DNA of 13,897 nt from Candidatus Omnitrophica bacterium UBA1562. GTDB taxonomy: Bacteria; Omnitrophota; Gorgyraeia; Gygaellales; Profunditerraquicolaceae. Both the position numbers and the translations under genes were made by a program. A model generated the notes under the pieces. It did not search any database and was not told the DNA's origin. It saw only the letters and a program-made list of their open reading frames with translations. The stretch lies in assembly GCA_002322525.1 (NCBI GenBank), contig DCOU01000060.1, positions 1-13,897 on the forward strand. Direction: 5' to 3'. Of this stretch, positions 1-7,072 are shown piece after piece (the first letter of the stretch is position 1; each line of letters begins with the position of its first letter).

Positions 1-267
1 AAAGAACAATTATTAGAGTTAATCATTGCCTGGTTGGCAGGTATTCCGATGATACCGGTTTTAATATTATTTTCTCTAATTGGTTTAGCCGTTGGCGCAT
101 TTATGGTTATTAAACCTAGCCTGTCAATAGAGATACAGAGAAGATTCTATTGCCTTATAAACTGGAAGATAGAACCTATTTCTCTATCCAAAGAAATCCG
201 CAATACTCGTGCGATGGGCTGGTTCTTGATTATTTTATCAATAATCACGATAGCCCTCGTTTTTTAA
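1..267 (+). CDS. small two-helix membrane protein, 5' end outside window
   Basis: The reading frame is open from the first base, so the true start may lie before the window. Internal candidates are TTG at 34 and ATG at 49, the latter with a weak AGG seven bases upstream. The visible product has a hydrophobic segment (PVLILFSLIGLAVGAFMVI), a basic and polar middle containing EIQRRF and KEIRNTR, and a second hydrophobic segment at the C-terminus (GWFLIILSIITIALVF). It therefore looks like an integral membrane protein with two helices and a short loop. No catalytic or binding motif is visible and I do not recognise the family with confidence. It ends at TAA 122 bp before the marR-type gene, which has its own promoter, so it probably belongs to an upstream transcript. 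Confidence 0.6.
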   Translation, partial: KEQLLELIIAWLAGIPMIPVLILFSLIGLAVGAFMVIKPSLSIEIQRRFYCLINWKIEPISLSKEIRNTRAMGWFLIILSIITIALVF

Positions 268-314
268 AGTCCCCCTCTTTTTATAATTTCCCTCTCTTTT
301 AAACAAAAATATAC

Positions 315-343
315 TTGACACCGGGAATTTTTTATAATATATT
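315..343 (+). promoter_or_regulatory. sigma70-like promoter of the efflux operon
   Basis: A perfect -35 TTGACA (315-320) is followed after 17 bp by TATATT (338-343) as the -10. Other TATAAT-like strings nearby (333-338, 347-352) are at worse spacings. The site sits in the AT-rich gap in front of the marR-type gene and is the obvious start point for the whole efflux operon. Confidence 0.6.
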
Positions 344-350
344 TAATATA

Positions 351-363
351 ATTGATAATCAAT
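351..363 (+). promoter_or_regulatory. candidate MarR operator (autoregulatory palindrome)
   Basis: ATTGATAATCAAT is a perfect inverted repeat with 6-bp arms around a central A. It lies just downstream of the predicted -10 and 26 bp before the start codon of the MarR-type repressor. MarR-family proteins commonly bind such symmetrical AT-rich sites over their own promoter. That this protein binds here is inferred from position and symmetry. Confidence 0.5.
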
Positions 364-389
364 ATTATTAACTATTAGTATACTTAAAT

Positions 390-842
390 ATGTTACAGGG
401 TTCCTTATTAGAATTTGCGGATAAAATGAATGAGGTTATGCCGGGAATCATCCAGGGGTTTGCCCGGCGCCAGGCAGATGAATTATATAAAGGCAAGATT
501 ACCCTACCCCAATTCTTGATTCTGGATTTCTTAAGCCAGCAGGGCGAGTCAAGAATGACGGATATGGCGCATTTTATGCATGTGACTACAGCAGCAATGA
601 CAGGCATTGTGGATAGGCTCGTCGGGTATGGTTATGTGGCCAGGGTTTATGACCCCGAAGACAGAAGGATAATTAAGATAAAGCTTACCTCAAAAGGCCT
701 TGAGTTATTAAAGAAGATTAATCAGCAGAGACGGCAGATGATAATTGATATATTTGGAAAAATATCTCAGGTAGAACGGCGGGATTATCTGAGAATTTTA
801 ATGCGCATACATGATATTTTAAATAAAGAGGATAAGGCATAA
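390..842 (+). CDS. MarR-family transcriptional regulator
   Basis: This 150-residue protein has the usual MarR length and layout. Helices for dimerisation occur at both ends. A winged helix-turn-helix covers about residues 39-100, with the recognition helix near 66-78 (TTAAMTGIVDRLV) and the wing motif DPEDRR at 88-93. MarR proteins are dimeric repressors that usually release DNA on binding small aromatic or amphipathic compounds. Here it is the first gene of an operon with a TolC / fusion protein / RND pump, so it most likely controls that pump and itself through the palindrome at 351-363. The ATG at 390 has no good Shine-Dalgarno site. ATG at 426 is an alternative but would remove part of the first dimerisation helix. 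The ligand is unknown. Confidence 0.88.
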   Translation: MLQGSLLEFADKMNEVMPGIIQGFARRQADELYKGKITLPQFLILDFLSQQGESRMTDMAHFMHVTTAAMTGIVDRLVGYGYVARVYDPEDRRIIKIKLTSKGLELLKKINQQRRQMIIDIFGKISQVERRDYLRILMRIHDILNKEDKA

Positions 843-845
843 TCA

Positions 846-2108
846 ATGAAGCTCGTTGCGATTATTTTGATAGCATTTATTTTAGTTTCGCCAGCTATCT
901 TGAGCGCAGAAGAGGTTGCTTTGACATTAGATGAGGCAATATCTATAGCTCTTCGGGATAACCGCGAGGTCCTGCTCAATGCCGAGGATATCAAAAAGGC
1001 AAAAGCAAAGATCGCCGAAGCCAAAGCCGGACTATTGCCTACTCTAAATTTTACCGGTGGCTGGACAGATACGGGGGGATATTATAATAAAGATATAGGC
1101 CAGACTACTACTCAGACGACATTGAAACAATACCTCTATAAAGGCGGCAAGACTATCAATACCATAGAGCAGAATAAATATAAACTAGAAGTTTCGCAAG
1201 CGCTGCTGGACAAAACAAAATTAGAAACCGTATTAAACATAAAAAAGGCATTTTATACGCTTTTATTGGCTGGGGAGTTTAGCAATTTAAATAAAGGTAT
1301 CTTAAATAATACCCAGGAATATCTTGATTCTATAAAGGCACGTTACAGAAATGGCCAGGTATCCGAGTCAGATATTTTAAAGATGGAATCATCCTTAAAC
1401 ACTGTAATAGAGGCTTATGAAGCGACCTTAAATCAGGTTGAGGCAAGCGCAGCCATTTTAAGGAATTTATTATATCTTGATGATAAAGTCAAGGTAAAAC
1501 CTGCTAACCAATTTGTTTATGAACCGAAAGCAGTTGCCTATGATGAAGGGTTTTTGCAAGCGATGAAAACCAGGCCAGAAATAAGGCAATATGAAGCGCA
1601 GGAAAAAGTAGACAAGAAAGCCATTGAGATTACTAAAGCAGATAATCGGCCAAGTATCTACGCCTCTTGGGATTATTATAGTCGTTCCCATACTAGTGCG
1701 ACCACGAGCAAGAACTGGAATGATTATAATATCATCGGCTTAACTTTTTCCTGGCCGATATTCGATGGTTGGGCGACAAAGGCAAAAGTAGAACAGGCAA
1801 TCACAGATTTAAAGGAGACGCAGCTTACTAAGGAAAAGGCCATCAAAGATATTGCCCTAGAATTAAAGAATGCCTACTTAGATTTAAAAAATGCAATTGA
1901 GAAAATAAAATCGGTGCAGGCCCAGATAAATTTATATAAAGATACCCTCTTAGTTATACAGGATAAGTATAATGCGGGTATAGCGAGTTCCCTGGATTTA
2001 AATGATGCCTCTTTAGGCTATGAGGTTTCTTTGTTTAATCAAAAACAGGCGATTTATGATTATGTATTAGCCAAGTCACGTTTTGATAAAGCAACAGGAG
2101 GGATATAA
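846..2108 (+). CDS. TolC-like outer membrane efflux channel
   Basis: The 420-residue product begins with a signal peptide (MKLVAIILIAFILVSPAILSA) and consists of two tandem outer-membrane-efflux repeats, roughly residues 25-205 and 230-415. Each is rich in long amphipathic helices with heptad-like A/E/K/L patterns, as in TolC and OprM. The opening LTLDEAISIALRDNREV is the classic start of this family, and the second repeat carries GLTFSWPIFDG. The protein should trimerise into a beta-barrel plus periplasmic helical tunnel and form the exit duct for the pump encoded downstream. It starts 3 bp after the marR-type gene, and its stop overlaps the next start (TAATG), indicating one transcript with coupled translation. 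Confidence 0.92.
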   Translation: MKLVAIILIAFILVSPAILSAEEVALTLDEAISIALRDNREVLLNAEDIKKAKAKIAEAKAGLLPTLNFTGGWTDTGGYYNKDIGQTTTQTTLKQYLYKGGKTINTIEQNKYKLEVSQALLDKTKLETVLNIKKAFYTLLLAGEFSNLNKGILNNTQEYLDSIKARYRNGQVSESDILKMESSLNTVIEAYEATLNQVEASAAILRNLLYLDDKVKVKPANQFVYEPKAVAYDEGFLQAMKTRPEIRQYEAQEKVDKKAIEITKADNRPSIYASWDYYSRSHTSATTSKNWNDYNIIGLTFSWPIFDGWATKAKVEQAITDLKETQLTKEKAIKDIALELKNAYLDLKNAIEKIKSVQAQINLYKDTLLVIQDKYNAGIASSLDLNDASLGYEVSLFNQKQAIYDYVLAKSRFDKATGGI

Positions 2109-2995
2109 TGCTTAAATTGCGATCCATACTTATTTTTATGTTGTGTGTTTTCTTGATTACTGGCTGTCAGCCGAAGCGAGAATTAGAGAAAGTCCCAGAG
2201 GTTATTCCGGTTAAGGTTTTAAAGGTTGAACTAAAAGAAATTCTTGAGGCCCTGGAGTATACCGGTAATATCAAAGCCCAGGACGAAGCCGTGGTTTATC
2301 CTAAGGTAAGCGGAAAGATTATGGAAAAAGTGAAAGTTGACGGAAGCCCTGTAAACAAAGGCGAAACCATTGCCTATATTGACCGGGATGAGGTAGGGCT
2401 TAAATTCGAAAAGGCGTCGGTGGAGAGCCCTTTGGCCGGAATAGTGGGTAGAGTTTATGTGGATATAGGCCAAAATGTGACTGCGCAAACACCCATAGCT
2501 TTAGTGGTAGATATGGATAAGGTAAAGATAGATTTAGATACGCCGGAAAAATACCTTCCCCGGGTTTCTTTAAGCCAAGTTGCAAAGATTTCTGTGGATG
2601 CATATCCAGAAGAGGAATTTCTAGGTCTTGTGACTAAGATCAGTCCGGTTGTCGATTTAACCACGCGTTCAGCGCCGATTGAAATAACTATGGATAATCC
2701 CCAACATCGCTTGCAATCTGGAATGTTTGCTAAAGTAAGATTGATTCTGGCGGAGCACAAAAATGTCCCGGTTATCTTAAAAGAAGCAGTGATGGGTAAA
2801 GAGCCTGATTTATATGTATATATGGTAAAGGATAATCAGGCGATTTTGCAAAAAGTTACCTTGGGGTTACATCAGGGTCCGTATTTTGAGGTGCAAGAGG
2901 GTTTAAAGGAAGGCGACCTGGTGGTAATTATGGGGCAACAGAGGCTCAAGGATAATGCCCAGGTAAGTGTGGAAATAGAAGAGGGTAAAGAATAA
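2108..2995 (+). CDS. RND membrane-fusion lipoprotein lacking the coiled-coil hairpin
   Basis: This is the periplasmic adaptor linking the RND pump to the TolC-like channel. An N-terminal lipoprotein signal ends in the lipobox LITGC, with the lipidated Cys at residue 20. The first lipoyl half-motif (VYPKVSGKIMEKVKVDGSPV, 63-82) is followed almost directly by the second (VESPLAGIVGRVYVDIGQNV, 105-124). Only about 20 residues lie between them where AcrA/MexA-type proteins carry a long alpha-helical hairpin. Beta-barrel and membrane-proximal domains follow from about 135 to 290. At 295 residues it is clearly shorter than the usual 350-400. A strong AGGAGG at 2097-2102 and the 1-bp overlap with the tolC-type stop fix the start. 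The residue after Cys20 is Gln, not the Asp typical of inner-membrane retention in Enterobacteria, so membrane location is open. Confidence 0.88.
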   Translation: MLKLRSILIFMLCVFLITGCQPKRELEKVPEVIPVKVLKVELKEILEALEYTGNIKAQDEAVVYPKVSGKIMEKVKVDGSPVNKGETIAYIDRDEVGLKFEKASVESPLAGIVGRVYVDIGQNVTAQTPIALVVDMDKVKIDLDTPEKYLPRVSLSQVAKISVDAYPEEEFLGLVTKISPVVDLTTRSAPIEITMDNPQHRLQSGMFAKVRLILAEHKNVPVILKEAVMGKEPDLYVYMVKDNQAILQKVTLGLHQGPYFEVQEGLKEGDLVVIMGQQRLKDNAQVSVEIEEGKE

Positions 2996-3040
2996 ATGAC
3001 ACTGCTAACTTAAAATGAATTCGGTTACGTTATAGGGTTA

Positions 3041-3136
3041 CGGTTACGAGACCCGTATCGTTAATCGGTAATGGTAACGTCAGAAACTAAGAAATACGAA
3101 AGACGCAACCGATAGACGAAACGGGCATCGTAACCG
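3041..3136. repeat. 96-bp imperfect palindrome in the intercistronic gap
   Basis: Arms 3041-3069 and 3108-3136 are reverse complements at 24 of 29 positions with no gaps, enclosing a 38-bp loop. The left arm begins CGGTTACGAGACCCGT and the right arm ends ACGGGCATCGTAACCG. Another CGGTTACG copy lies at 3022-3029. The element fills most of the 195-bp gap between the fusion-protein and pump genes, which in such operons are usually almost adjacent. It could be a miniature palindromic repeat or a structured RNA segment that tunes the ratio of the two products. No transposase is nearby. Confidence 0.65.
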
Positions 3137-3181
3137 TTGCCGAAAGACCTAGCCTACAAGTTAACAGAATCAATTGAATTA

Positions 3182-3186
3182 GAGGG
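3182..3186 (+). promoter_or_regulatory. ribosome binding site that sets the RND pump start
   Basis: GAGGG lies 4 bp before ATG 3191. The reading frame stays open further upstream to a TTG at 3137, but that extension would be encoded next to and partly by the palindromic element and adds residues not expected in RND pumps. The ATG gives the familiar N-terminus MNLPEFGVKKPVTNLMI. Confidence 0.7.
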
Positions 3187-3190
3187 AAAA

Positions 3191-6100
3191 ATGAACCTCC
3201 CTGAATTCGGTGTGAAAAAACCGGTGACCAACTTAATGATTTTTTCCGCCATCCTTATTATTGCCTTTTATAGTCTGTCGCGTTTAGGAATTGATATGAT
3301 GCCTGAAATTGAGCCGCCGGCAATAACCGTGATCGCATCTTACCCCGGAGCCAGCCCCGAAGATGTGGAGATAAAGGTAACCGAGCCCTTAGAGAATCAG
3401 CTTGCCACTACGCCCGGTTTAGATAAACTTACCTCCCGTTCCCTGGAAGGAGCCTCTTTGCTTACGCTTAAGTTTAAGTGGGGGACGAATCTCGATGAGG
3501 CATCCAATGATATACGCGACCGCATTGAGCTGGCCAAACGTTTTCTTCCCGATATACCGGATGAGATGGATAATCCCTTCATCTTTAAATTTAATACCGC
3601 GATGATGCCCATCCTTTTTATAGGGATAACTGCCGAACAGTCTTATCCTGAGCTTTATGATTTAATCGATAAGAAGGTAGGAGATGCCCTCCGTCAGATT
3701 CCCGGAGTGGGCACGGTTCAGCTCTACGGAGCATTAGAACGACAGATAAATGTCTGGATAAACCGCCAACGACTTGAAGGATACGGATTTTCCATACTCG
3801 ATATACAAAACGCCATCGCACAAGAAAATATCACCCAACCCTTAGGCGGTATAAAATCAGGGCTTACTGATTATCTCCTGCGTTTACCCGGCGAGTTTGC
3901 CACACCCGAAGAGATAAATCTGATTATTTTAGGTAAATCCCGCACATCTGATGATGTGCGGGATAAACGTGATGGTAAATCTGTTTATTTGAAAGACGTG
4001 GCCAAGATTGAAGACAGTTTTAAAGAAGTAACCATGAAAGTCAGAATTAATAAACATCGCGGACTGATGATGTCGATCCAGAAACAGACAGGAGTTAATA
4101 CCGTGGAGGTGGCTCGGCGCGTAAAGAATACTTTAAAGGGACTCCAGAAAAATCTTCCCTCGGATGTTAATATGTTTACTATCTTTGATACTTCCCAGGA
4201 CATTATAAATGCGCTGAATTCATTGAAGTCCGCATTGTGGTTGGGAATAGTATTTGTGATTCTGGTGGTCTGGTTTTTCCTGCGGCAATTGAAAAGTAGC
4301 TTGATTATTGCTCTTACCATCCCTTTCTCGCTTCTCATTGCCTTCATTTATCTTTTCCTAAGCGGCAGGACCATAAATACTATCAGCCTTTCTTCTCTGG
4401 CTATTGCCTGTGGTATGGTGGTGGATAATGCCATTGTGATTGTAGATAATGTCTACCGGCATTTGGAAAAGGGCCAGAGGCCTCAAGAAGCGGCTGTCTT
4501 CGGCGCTTCTGAGATGTTTCTGGCTGTTGCCGCCTCTACCTTTACTACTTTAGTGGTCTTTCTGCCGATGTTCTTTATTAGCGGCGTCATCGGCATTATG
4601 TTTGGGGAGCTGGCGGTTATCGTCACAGTTACGCTCTTGGCCTCCCTTTTTACGGCAGTAACTTTCAGCCCCATGCTTTGTGCGCAGTTGTTTAAGGCCA
4701 ATTCTGATTCTTCTTCTGGCGAGGCGAAGAATCAGGGTAAGGCCATAATTAAGAAATTATATGATGTATCTGAAAGGTGGCTTAAATCCTGGGAAAATTT
4801 TTACGCTAACTCGCTTGCCTGGTGCCTTAGTCATAAAAAAATAGTTGTTTTCGGATTTTTAGGGACATTCATTTTAAGCTTATTTTCCACCCGTTTTATC
4901 GATAATGAATTTATTCCTGACGAGGATACAGGGGATGTCCGCGTAACCGTCAACCTTGCTTTAGGCACGAGACTTGAAGAAACCGATAAGGTAGCCAAAA
5001 GAATTGAGGATATTTTGCAGAAATATGTGCCTGAGGCGAAGTTTATCTTTGTCAGGCCCGGGACCACGCCAGGGGCAGGCAGAGCCATGGGGGCAGGGTC
5101 ATCTGGAGAACATATTGTAGCGGCAGGAGCAAAACTTGTGCCTAAACAGGAAAGAAAGCGTTCTGTTTTCCAGATAGGCCAAATAATCAGGAGCCGGATC
5201 AGACGCATTCCGGGCGTATTAAAGGTGGATGTTTCCACAGGTAATCCCATGGGCAGAATCATTACCGGAATGGGAGGTAAAGCTATACAACTGGAGATTA
5301 TCGGGCATTCATTTGAAGAGACCAATACTCTGGCGCAAAAGATAAAAGGGATTATGGAAAAGATCCCGGGAGCAGTGGATGTAAGTATCTCGAGGGAGAT
5401 AAGCCGTCCAGAGTTAAGGATTGCAGTAGATAGGGAGAAGGCAGCTAGTTTAGGTTTGAACATGAATACTATAGCCTCCAGCATCAAGACATTTATCGAA
5501 GGTTCCACTGCCAGCAAATATCGGGAGAAAGGTGAGACTTATGACATCTATGTAAGGTTGGAAGAGGCATCACGTTCAAAAATAGAAGATGTAGAAAGCT
5601 TGGCGCTAGTTTCACCGATTACCGGCAAACAGGTAAGGCTGGCCAATTTTGCCCGACTTTATGAAGTATCAGGCCCTGTGGAGATCGAGCGGCAAAACCG
5701 GGAAAGGGTAGTGAGGGTAGAATGTAATGTATTTAAGCGTTCAGCAGGGAAGGTCAGAGAAGATATTAAAAAAGAGCTAAGCAAGATTATCTTGCCTCAA
5801 GATGTGATGATAAATTTTGGCGGTGAAGCAGAAGAGCAGGCTAAGGCATTCAAGGATTTAACCCTTTTACTTATCTTGGGCATTGCCCTGGTGTATATGG
5901 TCATGGCTGCCCAGTTTGAATCCCTGCTAGACCCATTTATCATTATGTTTGCTGTTCCTTTTACCTTCACCGGTGTGATCTTAGGATTCCTTTTAACAGG
6001 GACAACCTTAAGCGTGATTACCTTCCTGGGCATAATTATGCTGATGGGAATTGTGGTAAATAACACCATAGTCCTGATTAGTTATATTAATATTTTGCGT

Positions 6101-6364
6101 GCCAGGGGCTACGCTATGCTTGAGGCAGTTACTATGGGAGGCAAGGAGCGCTTAAGGCCAGTGCTGATGACTACTATTACCACGCTGGTGGGTCTCCTGC
6201 CTTTGGCTATATCCAGAGGCGAGGGTTCTGAAATATGGCAACCATTGGGCATAACCATGATAGGCGGTTTAAGCATTTCAACTTTAATCACCATGTTATT
6301 TGTGCCTACGCTTTATGCAGTAGTGGAGGCAAGAATTAAGAAAAATGGGGGCAAGAAAAAGTGA
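3191..6364 (+). CDS. RND-family multidrug efflux pump, inner membrane
   Basis: The 1057-residue product is full length for a hydrophobe/amphiphile RND transporter. It starts with TM1 (NLMIFSAILIIAFYSLSRLG), then a periplasmic pore and docking domain, TM2-6, a cytoplasmic linker, TM7, a second periplasmic domain and TM8-12. The TM4 motif GMVVDNAIVIVDN puts one acid, D412, followed by N413 where AcrB has two Asp. TM10 has VVNN (N957) where AcrB has the relay Lys. This pattern also occurs in SwrC-like RND pumps, so the protein is probably active. It should form a trimer that drives export by proton influx through the adjacent adaptor and channel. Two variable segments contain inverted repeats (3938-3963 and 4704-4735). 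The substrate is unknown, and nothing suggests heavy-metal specificity. Confidence 0.93.
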   Translation: MNLPEFGVKKPVTNLMIFSAILIIAFYSLSRLGIDMMPEIEPPAITVIASYPGASPEDVEIKVTEPLENQLATTPGLDKLTSRSLEGASLLTLKFKWGTNLDEASNDIRDRIELAKRFLPDIPDEMDNPFIFKFNTAMMPILFIGITAEQSYPELYDLIDKKVGDALRQIPGVGTVQLYGALERQINVWINRQRLEGYGFSILDIQNAIAQENITQPLGGIKSGLTDYLLRLPGEFATPEEINLIILGKSRTSDDVRDKRDGKSVYLKDVAKIEDSFKEVTMKVRINKHRGLMMSIQKQTGVNTVEVARRVKNTLKGLQKNLPSDVNMFTIFDTSQDIINALNSLKSALWLGIVFVILVVWFFLRQLKSSLIIALTIPFSLLIAFIYLFLSGRTINTISLSSLAIACGMVVDNAIVIVDNVYRHLEKGQRPQEAAVFGASEMFLAVAASTFTTLVVFLPMFFISGVIGIMFGELAVIVTVTLLASLFTAVTFSPMLCAQLFKANSDSSSGEAKNQGKAIIKKLYDVSERWLKSWENFYANSLAWCLSHKKIVVFGFLGTFILSLFSTRFIDNEFIPDEDTGDVRVTVNLALGTRLEETDKVAKRIEDILQKYVPEAKFIFVRPGTTPGAGRAMGAGSSGEHIVAAGAKLVPKQERKRSVFQIGQIIRSRIRRIPGVLKVDVSTGNPMGRIITGMGGKAIQLEIIGHSFEETNTLAQKIKGIMEKIPGAVDVSISREISRPELRIAVDREKAASLGLNMNTIASSIKTFIEGSTASKYREKGETYDIYVRLEEASRSKIEDVESLALVSPITGKQVRLANFARLYEVSGPVEIERQNRERVVRVECNVFKRSAGKVREDIKKELSKIILPQDVMINFGGEAEEQAKAFKDLTLLLILGIALVYMVMAAQFESLLDPFIIMFAVPFTFTGVILGFLLTGTTLSVITFLGIIMLMGIVVNNTIVLISYINILRARGYAMLEAVTMGGKERLRPVLMTTITTLVGLLPLAISRGEGSEIWQPLGITMIGGLSISTLITMLFVPTLYAVVEARIKKNGGKKK
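3932..3981 (+). repeat. in-frame palindromic insertion inside the RND gene
   Basis: A perfect 11-bp inverted repeat with a 4-base loop (TCCCGCACATC at 3938-3948, GATGTGCGGGA at 3953-3963) lies between two copies of GGTAAATC (3932-3939 and 3974-3981). The two copies are exactly 42 bp, or 14 codons, apart. Removing one period would join LGK directly to SVYLKDVA, which reads like an ordinary RND sequence. This resembles the Rickettsia palindromic elements that insert in frame into genes. It lies in a periplasmic surface region of the pump (residues about 248-264). Confidence 0.6.
4704..4735 (+). repeat. perfect inverted repeat in the RND cytoplasmic linker
   Basis: CTGATTCTTC (4704-4713) and GAAGAATCAG (4726-4735) are exact reverse complements around a 12-base loop. 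They encode the polar stretch SDSSSGEAKNQG that follows TM6, the most length-variable part of RND pumps. It may be a second palindromic insertion or a chance hairpin. Confidence 0.45.
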
Positions 6365-6654
6365 TTAAAATGGTAATGGTTACCTATAACGAAGCCATAG
6401 ATGCCGAGGTAATGGAAGTTTTGACAAATTGTGGTTTGCAGAATTATACCAAGGTTATGGGTACTTTTGGTCGTGGCAGCACCTCAGGCACGCATTTAGG
6501 TAATGACATCTGGCCGGGAAGAAACAATATTTTGTATATTGCCTGCGAGGAAAAAGAAGCTAAACAAATTCTTTCTTGTATAAAAGAATTGCGCAAAAAA
6601 TTAGGCGAAGAGGGTATCAAAGCCTTTGTCCTGCCTGTAGAAGAAATTACTTAA
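6361..6654 (+). CDS. PII-like protein linked to RND efflux
   Basis: This 97-residue protein has the beta-alpha-beta-beta-alpha-beta pattern of PII/CutA-type trimeric proteins. An N-terminal strand (KMVMVTYN) is followed by a helix (AEVMEVLTNCG), then a loop segment GTFGRGSTSGTHLGND corresponding to the variable T-loop region. A strand (NILYIACEE), a second helix and a final strand (IKAFVLPVEE) complete the fold. Small PII-like proteins of this kind are repeatedly found beside RND pumps in other phyla. They are thought to sense a small ligand or act on the pump, but no mechanism can be read here. The GTG start at 6361 overlaps the pump stop (GTGA), implying translational coupling. ATG at 6370 or 6376 are less likely alternatives. 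It is not a canonical nitrogen-regulatory GlnB/GlnK, because the uridylylation-type T-loop is absent. Confidence 0.75.
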   Translation: MIKMVMVTYNEAIDAEVMEVLTNCGLQNYTKVMGTFGRGSTSGTHLGNDIWPGRNNILYIACEEKEAKQILSCIKELRKKLGEEGIKAFVLPVEEIT

Positions 6655-6739
6655 AAAATCCTTACTATATCTCCTCATCTATTACCAAAATAACTCCTAA
6701 CATATTTATTTTACTTCACTTTTATTCCTAAAAAAATCC

Positions 6740-6768
6740 TTGACACAGCACTGTTTATTTAATAAAAT
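6740..6768 (+). promoter_or_regulatory. sigma70-like promoter for the PCP_red-like gene
   Basis: TTGACA (6740-6745) and TAAAAT (6763-6768) are separated by the optimal 17 bp, 42 bp before the ATG at 6811. The preceding AT-rich gap (6655-6739) shows no convincing hairpin terminator. It does repeat AAAAAATCCTT at 6653-6663 and 6731-6741. Confidence 0.65.
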
Positions 6769-6772
6769 TTAA

Positions 6773-6790
6773 ATAGTAAAATTTTACTAT
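6773..6790 (+). promoter_or_regulatory. 18-bp perfect palindrome over the expected transcription start
   Basis: ATAGTAAAATTTTACTAT is perfectly self-complementary and begins 5 bp after the -10 box, covering the predicted +1. That is a classic repressor position. No regulator gene sits next to it, so the binding protein is unknown. Confidence 0.5.
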
Positions 6791-6810
6791 ATTTAGTGAG
6801 GACATAAGTT

Positions 6811-7068
6811 ATGGACTGGGAGCCTAAGACCAAAGAAAGATTTGAGGCGATGATTTCCAAGATACCGGTTTTTCATCGCCGCATCACCGAAGAGGCAGTG
6901 ATCAAGAGGTCCGAGGAGATTGCGCAATCGAGAAATTCCACGCAAGTCCAAGAACAGGATGTAGTTGGCGCCTTCTTTTCTGATGTGCCTTCCCCGTTTT
7001 ATAGTATGATGGTCAGACTCCTGGAACAGACAGGATTCGATTATAAAAAATACGGTTTTCCTAAGTGA
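6811..7068 (+). CDS. small protein resembling the PCP_red domain
   Basis: The 85-residue protein begins WEPKTKERFEAMISKIPVFH. It then has R..E.....R.EEIAQ and a late V.EQDVVGAFF. This spacing of an early W, a (K)IP.F.R core, a Glu/Ala helix and a closing acidic-V..A motif resembles the PCP_red domain found at the C-terminus of the light-independent protochlorophyllide reductase B subunit. That domain also occurs as stand-alone proteins in non-phototrophs. The C-terminal 30 residues (SPFYSMMVRLLEQTGFDYKKYGFPK) extend beyond the domain. No Cys or His suitable for a metal site is conserved in the core. It is monocistronic in appearance, with its own promoter and palindromic operator and a GTGAGG Shine-Dalgarno-like site at 6796-6801. 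Function is unknown, and the family call is by eye. Confidence 0.55.
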   Translation: MDWEPKTKERFEAMISKIPVFHRRITEEAVIKRSEEIAQSRNSTQVQEQDVVGAFFSDVPSPFYSMMVRLLEQTGFDYKKYGFPK

Positions 7069-7072
7069 GGGC

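Noticed and set aside
268..314. Possible terminator in the pyrimidine-rich stretch after the first gene.
   Set aside because: Only T- and C-rich runs are present and no stem can be drawn.
3014..3180. CRISPR-like or tandem repeat array built on GGTTACG.
   Set aside because: Copies are too short and irregularly spaced. The arrangement is better explained by one long imperfect palindrome.
3137..3190. Upstream TTG start extending the RND pump by 18 residues.
   Set aside because: No ribosome binding site precedes it, it begins right at the end of the palindrome arm, and the ATG at 3191 gives the family-typical N-terminus behind GAGGG.
4831..5517. Long open frame on the minus strand inside the RND gene (228 codons).
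   Set aside because: It is antisense to a clearly conserved pump, and its hydrophobic, repetitive composition mirrors the sense-strand codons. No start signal is present.
4424..6064. RND pump has D-N in TM4 and N-N in TM10 instead of the AcrB Asp-Asp and Lys relay, suggesting an inactive pump.
   Set aside because: The same pattern is, to my knowledge, usual in SwrC-like RND proteins, so it marks a subclass and does not indicate loss of function.
6655..6739. Possible terminator or small gene between the PII-like gene and the next promoter.
   Set aside because: It is AT-rich with only an 11-bp direct repeat (AAAAAATCCTT), no hairpin followed by T-run, and no credible ORF with a ribosome binding site.
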